DNA of 30,101 bases from Planctomycetota bacterium (lineage in GTDB: Bacteria > Planctomycetota > Planctomycetia > Pirellulales > Pirellulaceae), in contig JAPLNJ010000787.1 of assembly GCA_026692885.1 (NCBI GenBank), positions 1 through 30,101 of the forward strand, read 5' to 3'. Numbering within the stretch: position 1 is the stretch's first letter; every line of letters starts with the position of its first letter. The translations under genes were made by a program, and so were the position numbers. Of this stretch, positions 1 to 8,414 are shown in pieces. The notes beneath the pieces were generated by a model, which was not told the origin of the DNA, made no database searches, and worked only from the letters and a program-made list of their open reading frames with translations.

Positions 1-117
1 ATGTTGAACGATAGAGATCTGGCCTACCAAGTCATGCCTATTACGGCGGTAGGCGCAATTCCAGAGATGCGCTGCAATTTCACAGAGCGATCGCGCGAGG
101 CCGGAAGGAGCTTTCGC

Positions 118-300
118 ATGGCTTCGTTCGAACTGGCACAACGCGGCGGCATGGGCGGCGGTGGTTTACGGGAGGGAGTTGTCGTCCGTCAGGATCCGGT
201 CGGAGGAACCCAGGTTCTGGTCCGCGATCGAGTGGTAGTCAAGTTGTGGGTACGCCTCGAATCCGGTCAGGGTGGCATGGGCGGCGGCGGCTTTCACTGA
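118..300 (+). CDS. Possible small Gly-rich protein, 60 residues, unknown function
   Basis: This frame encodes 60 residues and I do not recognise the family. It is chosen over an in-frame ATG at position 1 because GGAAGGAG lies seven bases before the ATG at 118. The product has two copies of the motif GGMGGGG followed by a hydrophobic residue, at about residues 10-17 and at the extreme C terminus (about 52-59). Between them is a Val/Arg-rich stretch that could form beta strands. The two Gly-rich segments are also alike in DNA (145-164 and 271-290, 18 of 20 bases identical), which suggests an internal duplication. No signal peptide or membrane segment is visible. An 11-bp hairpin follows 47 bases after the stop and may end the transcript. 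It could be a real small protein or a chance frame in GC-rich DNA. Confidence 0.4.
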   Translation: MASFELAQRGGMGGGGLREGVVVRQDPVGGTQVLVRDRVVVKLWVRLESGQGGMGGGGFH

Positions 301-661
301 TGGCCGTGTGGCCTTAATCGGAACGTTGCGCACCGTAACTCGAAGCGTCAGCGAGGAAGAGCGGCGTTTCCTCGCTGATGCCTCGGTTTACGCTGATCCG
401 CTGCTGCCGTTTTGCGCAATGTTCCGCTCAAGGCCAGACCAATAACCTCTTGACGCGATGCCGCCATTGCGGCAGACGGCCACTGACAACACGACCTATC
501 AAGAAAACGTTGTACGACGACGCGGCGCAGAAACTACGGGACGACTGGCGTAGCCCCGTCGGACGTTCGGCGCCAGCAAGACGCCGCCCTCCCGCAACCG
601 CGTGACACGCGGTCTACCTCGTCCAACCGATCGAGCTATTCTCGTGGAAGATCTCCAGCAG
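301..661. other. Gene-free interval between convergent genes
   Basis: No convincing gene is seen here. A 75-codon + strand frame (378-605) is rich in Arg and Cys, lacks a Shine-Dalgarno and looks like chance. Besides the hairpin at 348-378, a near-palindrome ACCGCGTG-A-CACGCGGT sits at 597-613. That is 49 bases beyond the stop of the - strand metallopeptidase gene, where it could act as a transcription end or a protein-binding dyad. Confidence 0.5.
348..378. repeat. Perfect 11-bp inverted repeat, possible terminator or dispersed palindrome
   Basis: TCAGCGAGGAA at 348-358 is perfectly complementary to TTCCTCGCTGA at 368-378, with a nine-base loop. No T-run follows on either strand, so a classical intrinsic terminator is not shown. 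It lies downstream of the small Gly-rich frame. The flanking text resembles short palindromes I recall from intergenic regions of Pirellula-like genomes; that resemblance is from memory and untested. Confidence 0.5.
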
Positions 662-1288
662 CTACGGCAGCGGCACGAGTTTAGGGCGGCGGATCTTCAC
701 GCCGTGGATGCGGCGGTGCTGGGCGATCAGGTCGGCAAAGCTGCCGTGCAGGAAGTCGTAGAGCACCGCGGACGGAGTGGTGGCCAACCACTGCTCGACC
801 AGGCGGTCCATTTCCGCATCGTAGCCTTGCTGCGATGGCGTGTGGGCGTAGCAGCGGCCAGGATGCCGGCGTAGGTCGCCGTTGAATTCCGGGCTGACGT
901 GCCAGAGTTCGTGCAGGATCGTGATCAGTTTGGCTCGGAAGCCCAACTCCATGAATCGCGGCAGATAGAACGTGAGGATGTAGAGCATCTCACGGCCCCG
1001 CTGATCATAGACCCGCTGCACGGTATACAACCGGCCGCGGCGTTTCTCAGTCAGCGAACCGTTGCGGAATCGTAAGGGGGTCAGCGACGCGTACAGGCCA
1101 TACGAAGTTCGCTTGCGGGCCTGGCCGAACGCCACCAAAATCCGCTCCAAGTCAATGTGTGACAGTTGCGGTAGCCGCGCCACCATGTCCACACACAGTC
1201 GCCTCAGGTGTTCGGTGAAGTCAAAATCCCCAGACACCCGAGGCCGCAGAAGCTGGGCGGCGCCACATCCTTGCGCGTGCCGATCCAT
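662..1288 (-). CDS. Putative zinc metallopeptidase (HExxH), 208 residues
   Basis: The protein carries HELWH at about residues 146-150, the zinc-binding and catalytic motif of zincin peptidases. About 20 residues later comes a conserved-looking stretch with GRCYAHT and an acidic segment (GYDAEMD) that could supply the third ligand. The sequence before it is basic and beta-rich, and the general look is SprT-like or similar to phage-type putative metallopeptidases. There is no signal peptide, so a cytoplasmic role is likely. The ATG at 1288 follows GAGGGGA with a six-base gap. The gene is 117 bp downstream of rplQ on the same strand and may be read as the tail of the ribosomal transcript. The substrate is unknown. 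The peptidase family is uncertain, but the HExxH core is clear. Confidence 0.72.
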   Translation of the reverse strand: MDRHAQGCGAAQLLRPRVSGDFDFTEHLRRLCVDMVARLPQLSHIDLERILVAFGQARKRTSYGLYASLTPLRFRNGSLTEKRRGRLYTVQRVYDQRGREMLYILTFYLPRFMELGFRAKLITILHELWHVSPEFNGDLRRHPGRCYAHTPSQQGYDAEMDRLVEQWLATTPSAVLYDFLHGSFADLIAQHRRIHGVKIRRPKLVPLP

Positions 1289-1405
1289 CGAGATCCCCTC
1301 GCTTGACCGTCGAGCTGCTGCTCGCCGACCGGACAGGCTCAGACATCCCGTCAGAACCTAAATCCCGCACCTAACAAAAAGCCATCCGACGACGGCGAGC
1401 TACTC

Positions 1406-2008
1406 CTACGTTGGCGAACCAACGTCAGCAGACTCCTTGCCCGTCTCAAATTCTGGCTTTTGGCTACGTTCTCGCTTTCGGTCTCGCTCGCCGACAAACT
1501 CGAGCATGGCCCGCAGACCAGCATCGCCCAGACGGGGCTTCGACAACTTGAGAATCCGTGTGTATCCGCCAGGCCGATCCTTGAACCGCGGGGCAATCTT
1601 GTCGAACAGCACGCGGACCGCCTGCTTATCGCCAATCAATTGCACCACTCGGCGACGAGCGGCCACGACGGGCGATATCGCCTGATTCCATTTCGAGTAC
1701 TGCTCACTATGCCGCCACTGCCGCCAGGCATCCGTGTTCCGTTTCGCGTCCGTGGCGTACTGCTGTGCCTCTGCATCGTGCTCCAGTGAACCGATGGCGA
1801 TGGTGATGCACTTTTCGATCAACGGACGAACTTCCTTCGCCTTGTGCAACGTGGTCGTGATCCGGCCTTTGACCTTGGGGATGTTCTCGTCGATGTCCTC
1901 GTCCATGTCCCGTTCTGTCAACAACAACGCACTGGCCAAGTTGCGCAACAACGCGCGCTGGTGACTCGGACTCCGGCCAAGTTTCCGGCCTGTTCTTCGA
2001 TGTCTCAT
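1406..2008 (-). CDS. rplQ: 50S ribosomal protein L17 with internal insertions
   Basis: L17 sits near the peptide exit tunnel of the large subunit. The start MRHRRTGRKLGR and the block PRFKDRPGGYTRILKL are diagnostic of L17. At 200 residues it is much longer than the usual 115-130. Compared with E. coli L17 from memory, there is an acidic insertion at about residues 33-48 and a second insertion of about 40 residues at 72-115, rich in Gln and Trp. A charged tail follows residue 173. The gene comes 40 bp after rpoA, the standard order at the end of the alpha operon. The insertions lie in frame between conserved blocks, so they look like real surface extensions and not a sequencing fault. Confidence 0.95.
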   Translation of the reverse strand: MRHRRTGRKLGRSPSHQRALLRNLASALLLTERDMDEDIDENIPKVKGRITTTLHKAKEVRPLIEKCITIAIGSLEHDAEAQQYATDAKRNTDAWRQWRHSEQYSKWNQAISPVVAARRRVVQLIGDKQAVRVLFDKIAPRFKDRPGGYTRILKLSKPRLGDAGLRAMLEFVGERDRKRERSQKPEFETGKESADVGSPT

Positions 2009-2048
2009 GGCTATTGGTCAATCGGGTGTTTGAGCAGTGTTTCAGTGT

Positions 2049-3044
2049 CTAACGGATCAGCGTTGGCGCTGAGGGCAAACGCATGCCCAAGTGCAAACCG
2101 AGGTCTCTAAGTCGCTCGCGAACCTCGTTCAGTGTCGTTTCGCCGAAGTTTCTAACTTCCAGCAATTGATCCTCGTTGCGCTGCACCAAATCGCGAAGCG
2201 TGTGGATATTCTCAGACTCCAGGCAGTTCATGGCCCGTACGGACAACTTGAGTTCAGCCAAACTCATGTTCAGCTTGGATTCGAGCATCGGATCAATGCT
2301 ACCCCCTCCAGTACGAGCCGCAGCGTGTACCCGCGGGCCAAGTTCGCTGTATTGTACAAACGGATTCAGGTGTTTGCGGAGAATTTTAGCCGCTTCGACC
2401 AAGGCCATCTCCGGATTGATCGAACCGTTGGTCCAGACTTCGAGCGTCAGCTTGTCGTAGTTCGTCTTCTGACCAACGCGAGTTTCTTCAACCTCGTACC
2501 GCACCCGCGTCACAGGACTGTATACCGCGTCAATCGGAATGATCCCGATCTCATGATCAGCCGTACTGTGGTCGCCCGACGGAATGTAGCCACGGCCGTT
2601 CTCCACAACCATTTCCATCATGAACGGAACATTCTCGGTCAACGTGGCCAAGACGTGATCCAGGTTGATCACCTCTACGCCGCCGTCCGTTTGGACATCA
2701 GCTCCCGTCACCAAGCCAGCCTGCGTCTTCTCGACCGCGATGACCTTGGTGCCCTCGCTGTGGCCCTTAACGACCAACGCCTTGACATTCAGGACGATAT
2801 CGGTAGCGTCCTCGAGCACCCCGGGCAGCGACGTAAATTCGTGCTGTGCCCCACGAATCTTGATTTGCGTTACAGCGCTGCCGCTGAGGCTAGAGAGCAG
2901 GATACGCCGCAGACTGTTACCAATCGTGTGCCCGAAACCACGTTCGAACGGTTCCGCCACAAACTTGCCGTATGTCGACGACAACGTGGCTGACTCACAG
3001 GTCACCACACTCGGCAGCTCCAATCCCCGCCAACGAATATGCAT
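2049..3044 (-). CDS. rpoA: DNA-directed RNA polymerase subunit alpha
   Basis: This is the alpha subunit, whose N-terminal domain dimerises to nucleate RNA polymerase and whose C-terminal domain contacts DNA and activators. The N-terminal domain is recognised by [26 protein letters not shown] sequence near residues 30-52. The C-terminal domain shows [17 protein letters not shown] and [11 protein letters not shown], the helix-hairpin-helix part. The start is placed at the ATG at 3044 ([12 protein letters not shown]), which has GGAGG five bases upstream; an ATG 45 bases earlier lacks such a site. This gives 331 residues, normal for the family. It lies between rpsK and rplQ. The usual neighbour rpsD (S4) is missing. 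Confidence 0.97.
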   Translation of the reverse strand: MHIRWRGLELPSVVTCESATLSSTYGKFVAEPFERGFGHTIGNSLRRILLSSLSGSAVTQIKIRGAQHEFTSLPGVLEDATDIVLNVKALVVKGHSEGTKVIAVEKTQAGLVTGADVQTDGGVEVINLDHVLATLTENVPFMMEMVVENGRGYIPSGDHSTADHEIGIIPIDAVYSPVTRVRYEVEETRVGQKTNYDKLTLEVWTNGSINPEMALVEAAKILRKHLNPFVQYSELGPRVHAAARTGGGSIDPMLESKLNMSLAELKLSVRAMNCLESENIHTLRDLVQRNEDQLLEVRNFGETTLNEVRERLRDLGLHLGMRLPSAPTLIR

Positions 3045-3154
3045 CAGTTCCTCCCCCGAAGAAAACCAGCCGTACTGGTCACCGCCCACGCCCCGCTAGA
3101 TCTTGGCAAACTATCAGGCGGCTGTCGCCCCCGATTGCCGTAGCCTCGCCCCGA

Positions 3155-3538
3155 CTAAACTCGCCGCTTCTTGGGCGGACGGCACCCATTATGCGGAATC
3201 GGCGTGCAATCTTCAATCGACTTGACTGTCAAGCCTGCCGATTGCAACGCCGTGATAGCACTTTCGCGACCGGATCCAGGCCCTTTGACGCGAACTTCGA
3301 CTTCCTTGACCCCGAACTTCATGGCCTTCTCGGCGGCCTGTTGCGCAGCGCACTGGCCGGCAAACGGCGTGCTCTTGCGGCTGCCCTTAAATCCACAAGT
3401 GCCGCCACTGGCCCAGCAAAGCACGTCGCCCTTGGTGTCCGCAATGGCCACCATCGTGTTATTAAAGGTCGCCTGAACGAACGCGATGCCGACCGTTACA
3501 TTGCGGCGGACTTTACGTTTCTTGGTCTTTGTCGCCAC
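3155..3538 (-). CDS. rpsK: 30S ribosomal protein S11
   Basis: S11 lies on the platform of the small subunit near the Shine-Dalgarno helix. Diagnostic blocks are [10 protein letters not shown] at the N terminus, FVQATFNNT, and the C-terminal [15 protein letters not shown]. The start is the GTG at 3538, which GAGGA precedes by nine bases; a second in-frame GTG at 3547 directly abuts that site and is a poor choice. The chosen start gives 127 residues, close to the family norm. The gene is 64 bp after rpsM and 110 bp before rpoA. Confidence 0.96.
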   Translation of the reverse strand: MATKTKKRKVRRNVTVGIAFVQATFNNTMVAIADTKGDVLCWASGGTCGFKGSRKSTPFAGQCAAQQAAEKAMKFGVKEVEVRVKGPGSGRESAITALQSAGLTVKSIEDCTPIPHNGCRPPKKRRV

Positions 3539-3602
3539 CCCACACACTCCTCAACAATGCTTGCTATTCACTGACTGTGTACGCTCCGCCCGCTCGGTAT
3601 CG

Positions 3603-3986
3603 TTACCGCAAATCCTTCACGCCCTTCTTGCCGGCCACGGTCTTCTTGGGACCTTTCCTGGTGCGGGCGTTCGTCCGTGTCCTTTGTCCGCGAACCGGCA
3701 GCCCCAAGCGGTGCCGGATGCCACGATAACACTTGATATCACGAAGCCGGTTAATGTTCTGCTGCGTTTGCCGTCGCAACGGACCTTCAACGGTGTAGTC
3801 CCGCTCCAGCAGCGCCGCCAACCGGCTAAGTTCATCTTCCGCCAAATCGCGAGCTCGCCGCTGAGGGTCGACCCCGGCCTTATAGCACAGGTCGCGGGCA
3901 GTCTTCGGCCCCACGCCGTACAGGTATCCCAGCGAAATGACCGTGGGCTTGTCGTTCGGAATATCCACACCTAACAAACGTGGCAT
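3603..3986 (-). CDS. rpsM: 30S ribosomal protein S13
   Basis: S13 is in the head of the 30S subunit and contacts the P-site tRNA and L5. The N-terminal MPRLLGVDIPNDKPT, the block YLYGVGPKTARDLC and the C-terminal basic GQRTRTNARTRKGP are typical of the family, and 127 residues is normal length. It starts 19 bases after the stop of rpmJ, with AGGGAG about ten bases upstream of the ATG. The order rpmJ-rpsM-rpsK is standard for the alpha operon. Confidence 0.96.
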   Translation of the reverse strand: MPRLLGVDIPNDKPTVISLGYLYGVGPKTARDLCYKAGVDPQRRARDLAEDELSRLAALLERDYTVEGPLRRQTQQNINRLRDIKCYRGIRHRLGLPVRGQRTRTNARTRKGPKKTVAGKKGVKDLR

Positions 3987-4005
3987 GAATCGAGTACTCC
4001 CTATC

Positions 4006-4119
4006 CTAACCTTGACGTTGCTTGTGACGAGGATTGGTGCAAATCACGTAAACGCGTCCTTTGCGTCGGACGACCTTACAGTGTTCACAGATCCTCTTAA
4101 CGCTCGCTCGCACCTTCAT
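4006..4119 (-). CDS. rpmJ: 50S ribosomal protein L36
   Basis: This 37-residue gene encodes a protein beginning [19 protein letters not shown]. The zinc-binding set is visible as Cys11, Cys14, Cys27 and His32, so this is the zinc-containing form of L36. A strong GGGAGGTGGG lies just before the ATG. It follows secY by only 67 bp, with no room for the adk, map or infA genes often found there, and it is 19 bp ahead of rpsM. Size, zinc ligands and position make the call secure. Confidence 0.96.
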   Translation of the reverse strand: MKVRASVKRICEHCKVVRRKGRVYVICTNPRHKQRQG

Positions 4120-4186
4120 AGCCCACCTCCCGCTGTCTTTTGCAAACGGTTTAGTTTATGGTCAACAGCGGCTGTCTTTCAAGGGG

Positions 4187-5560
4187 TTAGGACTCCAACA
4201 ATCCCCGATAATTCCTCATTACCAGATGGCTGTCGATTTTTTGAACCAGATCGAAAGCCACACTCACCGCAATGAGCAACCCCGTTCCGCCGTAAAAACT
4301 AGCCACATTGAAATCCACACCCAGCAAAGTCGAGATGATCGTGGGAACGATCGCCACCACGGCCAGGAATCCAGCACCTACGTACGTGATGCGGACCATG
4401 ACTTTTTCGAGGTAATCAGCCGTCCGCCGCCCAGGCCGATAGCCTGGAATGAACGTGCCGTAATCCTTCAAATTCTCGGACATTTCCTTGGGATTGAACG
4501 TAATCGCGGTCCAGAAGTAACAAAAAAAGTAAATGAACGCGATGTACAACAGGTTGTACGTCAGGGACGTGCCCTTGTTGAACATATTGGTCAGGCTCGT
4601 CAGCGATTCCGCCCAGGCCCCGATCGTGTTGGCCAGCAGATTGAAAAACATCGCCGGCAGCATCAACAAGCTGCTGGCAAACACAATCGGCATGACACCG
4701 GACTGATTGATTCGCAGCGGGAGATATTGCCTCGACCCGCCGTAAACGCGACGGCCGCGGACATGTTTGGCGCTTTGTGTTGGAATTCTTCGCTGACCCA
4801 AGGTAATGAAGACCACCCCCAACACCACCGCCACAAACAGGACGCACAGAATCAAGATCGTTTCCACACCCATTCGGCCAGGCGTTAGACCGACCAGTTG
4901 CATCTCAGCGTTTCGTCCCAAATCCCAAATAGCGTCTGGCACGCGGGCCACAATGCCAGCCATGATCAACAAACTGATGCCGTTCCCGATACCGAACTCG
5001 TCGATCTGCTCACCGAGCCACATCAAGAAAATTGTGCCGCAGGTCATCGTCATTGTCGCCGTGACCTGCCAGCCGAAAGACAGCGTTCCATTGGCCGACA
5101 GGAAGTTGGGATCGATCAACCCCGATTCACCCGTGCCTGCCTGGCCCATCAGATACCACTGCACGTACATCCAACTCTGGAACAAACACAACACCACCGT
5201 CAGATAACGTGTGTACTCGTTGATTTTCTTTCTACCCGTCTCGCCTTCTTTCTTCAACTCCTCCAAGGGCTTCCAAACGCTGCCCAGCAGTTGCAATATA
5301 ATCGAGGCGGAGATATAAGGCATAATCCCCAGCCCGAAAATCGTGGCCTGCCGCAAATTGCTCGCGCTAAACACAGCCACACGATCTATGAAGTCACCCA
5401 AGCCACCTGGCGTGCCGGACGAGATATTCATCACCTCTTGATTAATGATCGGCAAAGGGATGTGATAGCCGACCCGGTAGATCGCGAGGAACGCCAGCGT
5501 CAGAAGAATTTTCTGCCGCAATTCAGGAATGGTAAAAACGACGCGAATCTTCTCCCACAT
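4187..5560 (-). CDS. secY: Preprotein translocase subunit SecY
   Basis: SecY forms the protein-conducting channel of the inner membrane with SecE and SecG. The 457-residue protein has about ten hydrophobic segments, starting with ILLTLAFLAIYRVGYHIPLP at about residues 19-38. It has the family blocks GIMPYISASIILQLLG and NQSGVMPIVFASSLL, and an arginine-rich cytoplasmic loop (RGRRVYGGSRQYLPLRIN). Near the C terminus, PGYRPGRRTADYL is the conserved cytoplasmic loop. AAGGA lies about 12 bases before the ATG. The gene follows rplO by about 100 bp, the usual spc-operon position, which couples ribosome and translocon synthesis. Confidence 0.97.
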   Translation of the reverse strand: MWEKIRVVFTIPELRQKILLTLAFLAIYRVGYHIPLPIINQEVMNISSGTPGGLGDFIDRVAVFSASNLRQATIFGLGIMPYISASIILQLLGSVWKPLEELKKEGETGRKKINEYTRYLTVVLCLFQSWMYVQWYLMGQAGTGESGLIDPNFLSANGTLSFGWQVTATMTMTCGTIFLMWLGEQIDEFGIGNGISLLIMAGIVARVPDAIWDLGRNAEMQLVGLTPGRMGVETILILCVLFVAVVLGVVFITLGQRRIPTQSAKHVRGRRVYGGSRQYLPLRINQSGVMPIVFASSLLMLPAMFFNLLANTIGAWAESLTSLTNMFNKGTSLTYNLLYIAFIYFFCYFWTAITFNPKEMSENLKDYGTFIPGYRPGRRTADYLEKVMVRITYVGAGFLAVVAIVPTIISTLLGVDFNVASFYGGTGLLIAVSVAFDLVQKIDSHLVMRNYRGLLES

Positions 5561-5664
5561 GGTTCAGATCCATCCTTTCCTAGGTCACTTGCAACTCGGT
5601 GTGGAAGCCCGACACATGCGGCGCTCACAAACCTGAGCGGCGTCCGTCGTCCTTACGCAGCCGC

Positions 5665-6153
5665 TTACCCCTTCCTCTTCCGTGGTTGCTTGACCACCGC
5701 TTTCTTGCCTGGAAGTTCGATAACCTGCCCCCCCGCCTGAGCAATTTTGTCACGTGCGGATTGACTGAATCGATGCGCCACGATTGTCAGCGGTTTTGTC
5801 AGTGTGCCTTCGCCGAGGATCTTGAGCACATCGTAGCGTGTGCGGATGACGGATTTTTCGGACAGCGTCTCCGGGGTCACCTGCTCCCCAGCTTGGAATA
5901 CCTTGTCAAGCGTTTCCAAGTTAACAATCGCCACCGTCAACGCGAATTTGTTATGGAACCCCCGCTTCGGGACGCGCCGCACCAACGGCATGGTCCCGCC
6001 CTGAAAAGCCGGCGGGTTGGAAAACCCGGCCCGAGCACCAGCCCCCTTGTGCCCACGTCCGGCCGTCTTGCCTTGCCCAGACCCCGGGCCGCGCCCGATG
6101 CGCCGCGGCTTTTTATGCTTGTGTATACCCTGATTGACTTCGTGCAAATTCAT
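5665..6153 (-). CDS. rplO: 50S ribosomal protein L15
   Basis: L15 is a late-assembly 50S protein. The Gly/Arg-rich N terminus (RRIGRGPGSGQGKTAGRGHKG, about residues 17-37) is diagnostic. The second half has the folded domain ending in QAGGQVIELPGKK. The length of 162 residues is slightly above the usual 145-150 because of a basic tail. Its ATG overlaps the rpsE stop as ATGA, so the two genes are probably translationally coupled. L30 (rpmD), which often lies between S5 and L15, is absent. Confidence 0.96.
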   Translation of the reverse strand: MNLHEVNQGIHKHKKPRRIGRGPGSGQGKTAGRGHKGAGARAGFSNPPAFQGGTMPLVRRVPKRGFHNKFALTVAIVNLETLDKVFQAGEQVTPETLSEKSVIRTRYDVLKILGEGTLTKPLTIVAHRFSQSARDKIAQAGGQVIELPGKKAVVKQPRKRKG

Positions 6154-6632
6154 GACAAAGAGACTCCTCGCAGCCGCTCAGTTTCCTGCTTGGTACGCAA
6201 CCGGCCCAGCGCCTCGAAAGTCGCCTTAACGATCGTGATGGGATTCGTAGTGCCGAAGCTCTTCGTCAGGATGTTCTTGATACCGGCCGCTTCACAGACG
6301 GCCCGCACCGCCTGACCGGCAATAATTCCAGTTCCCGTGCTGGCTGGCAGCAGAATGACGTGACCCGCCCCGTATCGGCCTTCCACAATGTGCGGAATCG
6401 TACCGTCGACGATGGGGATGTCGACCATTTCCCGCCCTGCCTGCTTGTTGGCCTTTTCGACACTCGGAGGTACTTCCTTGGCCTTGCCGTAGCCCCAACC
6501 GACCTTGCCCCGGCCGTTACCCACAATGGTCATGGCGGCAAAGCTAAATCGCCGTCCACCTTTCACCACGGCGGCACAACGTCGGATGCATACCACTTTC
6601 TCAATTGATTTATTGCCTGCGTCTGTCGACAC
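6150..6632 (-). CDS. rpsE: 30S ribosomal protein S5
   Basis: S5 helps set decoding accuracy in the small subunit. The N-terminal double-stranded RNA-binding-like domain shows VVKGGRRFSFAAMTIVGNG, and the C-terminal domain shows GTGIIAGQAVRAVCEAAGIKN. The GTG at 6632 is the start used here: GGGGAG is about ten bases upstream and the product is 160 residues, in the family range. The 96 bp between rplR and this start have no other frame of note. The stop overlaps the rplO start by four bases. Confidence 0.94.
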   Translation of the reverse strand: MSTDAGNKSIEKVVCIRRCAAVVKGGRRFSFAAMTIVGNGRGKVGWGYGKAKEVPPSVEKANKQAGREMVDIPIVDGTIPHIVEGRYGAGHVILLPASTGTGIIAGQAVRAVCEAAGIKNILTKSFGTTNPITIVKATFEALGRLRTKQETERLRGVSLS

Positions 6633-6728
6633 GGTGTTGATGCTCCCCGATGCCAGCCAGTTCCCCGCGACGATCAGCGAAGATATCCAGCCAAGAATTG
6701 GACTCTTGTCTATACCGGTTCCGAACCT

Positions 6729-7097
6729 TTAAAAATTCAAACCCGCCGCCCTAGCAGCATCTGCCAACGCTGCGACACGCCCGTGATACTTGCAATGCCC
6801 ACGATCGAATCGCGCGCTGTTAACACCGCCCGCCAAGGCCCGTTCCGCGATCAGTTTTCCGACCAACGCGGCTGCGTTCTTGTTGCCCCCATAGGACACC
6901 TGCTCGCGGATACATTTATCCAACGTACTGGCGGCCGCCAACGTCCTGCCAGACATATCGTCGATCAGCTGGCAGTAGATGTGATTCAGACTCCGATTGA
7001 CCGACAGACGCGGTCGATCTGCTGCACCACGGACTTTTTCCCGAACGTGATACCGCCGGCGCTGCCGTTGCCTGTTGACTACTTTTTGCTCTTTCAC
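6729..7097 (-). CDS. rplR: 50S ribosomal protein L18
   Basis: L18 binds 5S rRNA with L5 and L25 in the central protuberance. The basic N terminus ([14 protein letters not shown]), the block [20 protein letters not shown] and the C-terminal [20 protein letters not shown] are family hallmarks. The length of 122 residues is normal. It lies between rplF and rpsE, the standard spc-operon order. Confidence 0.96.
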   Translation of the reverse strand: MKEQKVVNRQRQRRRYHVREKVRGAADRPRLSVNRSLNHIYCQLIDDMSGRTLAAASTLDKCIREQVSYGGNKNAAALVGKLIAERALAGGVNSARFDRGHCKYHGRVAALADAARAAGLNF

Positions 7098-7195
7098 CGT
7101 TGCACTCTAGTCGCTAAATGATGGTTTCCGAATCTCCACCGCGCCAAGCACTCTCAGGTATCGCTCACCCGACGCTTGGCAGGCCCCGCGGAACC

Positions 7196-7738
7196 CTAGG
7201 TCGCCGTCTTACCCGGCTTGATCTTGACCTGTTCGCCTACATACCGGATGCCCTTGCCCTTGTACGGTTCCGGTTTGCGGCAGGCACGCACTTCCGCAGA
7301 AAACTCGCCCACCAGTTGCTTGTCGCAGCCACGAATGACCACGTGCGTTTGGTCGGGACAAGTGACCTCCAAACCGGCCGGAATGGAGACCTGAAGTTCG
7401 TTGGCAAAGCCGACCCGCAGCTGAAGGACGTTCTTTTGAATCGCCGCCAGGTAACCAACGCCGACAATCTCCAAGCGTTTTTCGTAACCCTGTTTAGTAC
7501 CCACGATCATATTGTTCACCAGCGCCCGGGTCAGGCCGTGATATGCTCGCGAGAAGCGGTCTTCGCAAATCGCCGTCACTCGCACGACCTGCGCCGCCGT
7601 GTCCACCTCAACCGCCACCTCAGGCCGATGCTCCCACTCGAGCTTGCCCTTGGGACCGTCAACTACAATCCTGCGCCCGTCCAACACAACCTTGACACCG
7701 TCAAGGATAGGAACGGGTTTCTTTCCAATTCGGGACAT
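7196..7738 (-). CDS. rplF: 50S ribosomal protein L6
   Basis: L6 supports the factor-binding region of the large subunit. The start MSRIGKKPV and the C-terminal KPEPYKGKGIRYVGEQVKIK are diagnostic, and the two repeated alpha-beta domains of the family fit the 180 residues. The gene starts 22 bp after rpsH and stands 98 bp before rplR. Nothing unusual is seen. Confidence 0.97.
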   Translation of the reverse strand: MSRIGKKPVPILDGVKVVLDGRRIVVDGPKGKLEWEHRPEVAVEVDTAAQVVRVTAICEDRFSRAYHGLTRALVNNMIVGTKQGYEKRLEIVGVGYLAAIQKNVLQLRVGFANELQVSIPAGLEVTCPDQTHVVIRGCDKQLVGEFSAEVRACRKPEPYKGKGIRYVGEQVKIKPGKTAT

Positions 7739-7760
7739 GGCAATGCATCACTTCTACGAA

Positions 7761-8156
7761 CTACCAAATTTCACACAAAATTTCGCCGCCCAGATTGCGC
7801 TGCCGCGCCTCGCGATCGCTGATCACCCCGCGACTGCTGCTGATAACAGAAATCCCGAGCCCATTCAGCACGGGGCGCAGTTCCTTCGCGGCGCTATAAA
7901 CACGACGCCCAGGCTTGCTGACTCGCTTAATTCGCTGAATCACACGTTCGCCATTGGGACCATACTTCAACTCAAGCCGCAGCTGTGACGCTGGCGTCGC
8001 CTCGACAACTTGCCAGTCCCAGACATAGCCTTCGCGTTTGAGCACTTCGGCCAAACCGCGTTTGACTTTGGATGCGGGGACATCCACGTATGGCCGTTCG
8101 ACGCGAACCGCATTGCGGATGCGGGTCAACATATCGGCGATCGGGTCGGTCATCAT
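7761..8156 (-). CDS. rpsH: 30S ribosomal protein S8
   Basis: S8 binds the central domain of 16S rRNA, and in E. coli it represses the spc operon. TDPIADMLTRIRNA at the N terminus and SSSRGVISDREARQ near the C terminus are family signatures. The length is 131 residues. Two adjacent ATG codons (8156 and 8153) could serve as start; a GGAG about 12 bases upstream does not decide between them. The gene is 18 bp after rpsN. Confidence 0.96.
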   Translation of the reverse strand: MMTDPIADMLTRIRNAVRVERPYVDVPASKVKRGLAEVLKREGYVWDWQVVEATPASQLRLELKYGPNGERVIQRIKRVSKPGRRVYSAAKELRPVLNGLGISVISSSRGVISDREARQRNLGGEILCEIW

Positions 8157-8174
8157 GTTGGTTGGATTCTCCGT

Positions 8175-8360
8175 TTACCAGCTCGACTTGCGGACGCCAG
8201 GAATCAAGCCCTGATCTGCCATCTTACGGAAACAAATCCGGCAGATCCCAAACTTCTGGTAGACCGCTCGAGAACGTCCACACAGTTTGCATCGCCGTTT
8301 GCGCTGCGTCGGATGCTTGGGCTCACGTAGAGCCTTAGCGAATTTTGATTTACTAGCCAC
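8175..8360 (-). CDS. rpsN: 30S ribosomal protein S14, zinc-binding short type
   Basis: This is the short (type Z) S14 of 61 residues. Zinc ligands are visible as Cys24, Cys27, Cys40 and Cys43 (CKLCGR and CRICFR). The C-terminal GLIPGVRKSSW is the conserved RNA-contact end. It lies between rplE and rpsH, the usual spc position. The short form has no second copy in this window. Confidence 0.97.
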   Translation of the reverse strand: MASKSKFAKALREPKHPTQRKRRCKLCGRSRAVYQKFGICRICFRKMADQGLIPGVRKSSW

Positions 8361-8414
8361 AGACGTCTACCTGTTTCTGGAAACGAGGTGGTGACTCAAC
8401 TCTTCCAATATCTG

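Noticed and set aside
378..605. A 75-codon + strand frame after the hairpin
   Set aside because: No ribosome site, Arg/Cys-rich composition and no sign of a domain; its start overlaps the hairpin arm.
2091..2993. A 300-codon + strand frame opposite rpoA
   Set aside because: It lies wholly antisense to rpoA, whose product is certain; codon bias of the real gene explains the open frame.
4898..5740. A 280-codon + strand frame opposite secY and rplO
   Set aside because: It is antisense to secure genes, His/Arg/Gln-rich, and lacks any recognisable domain.
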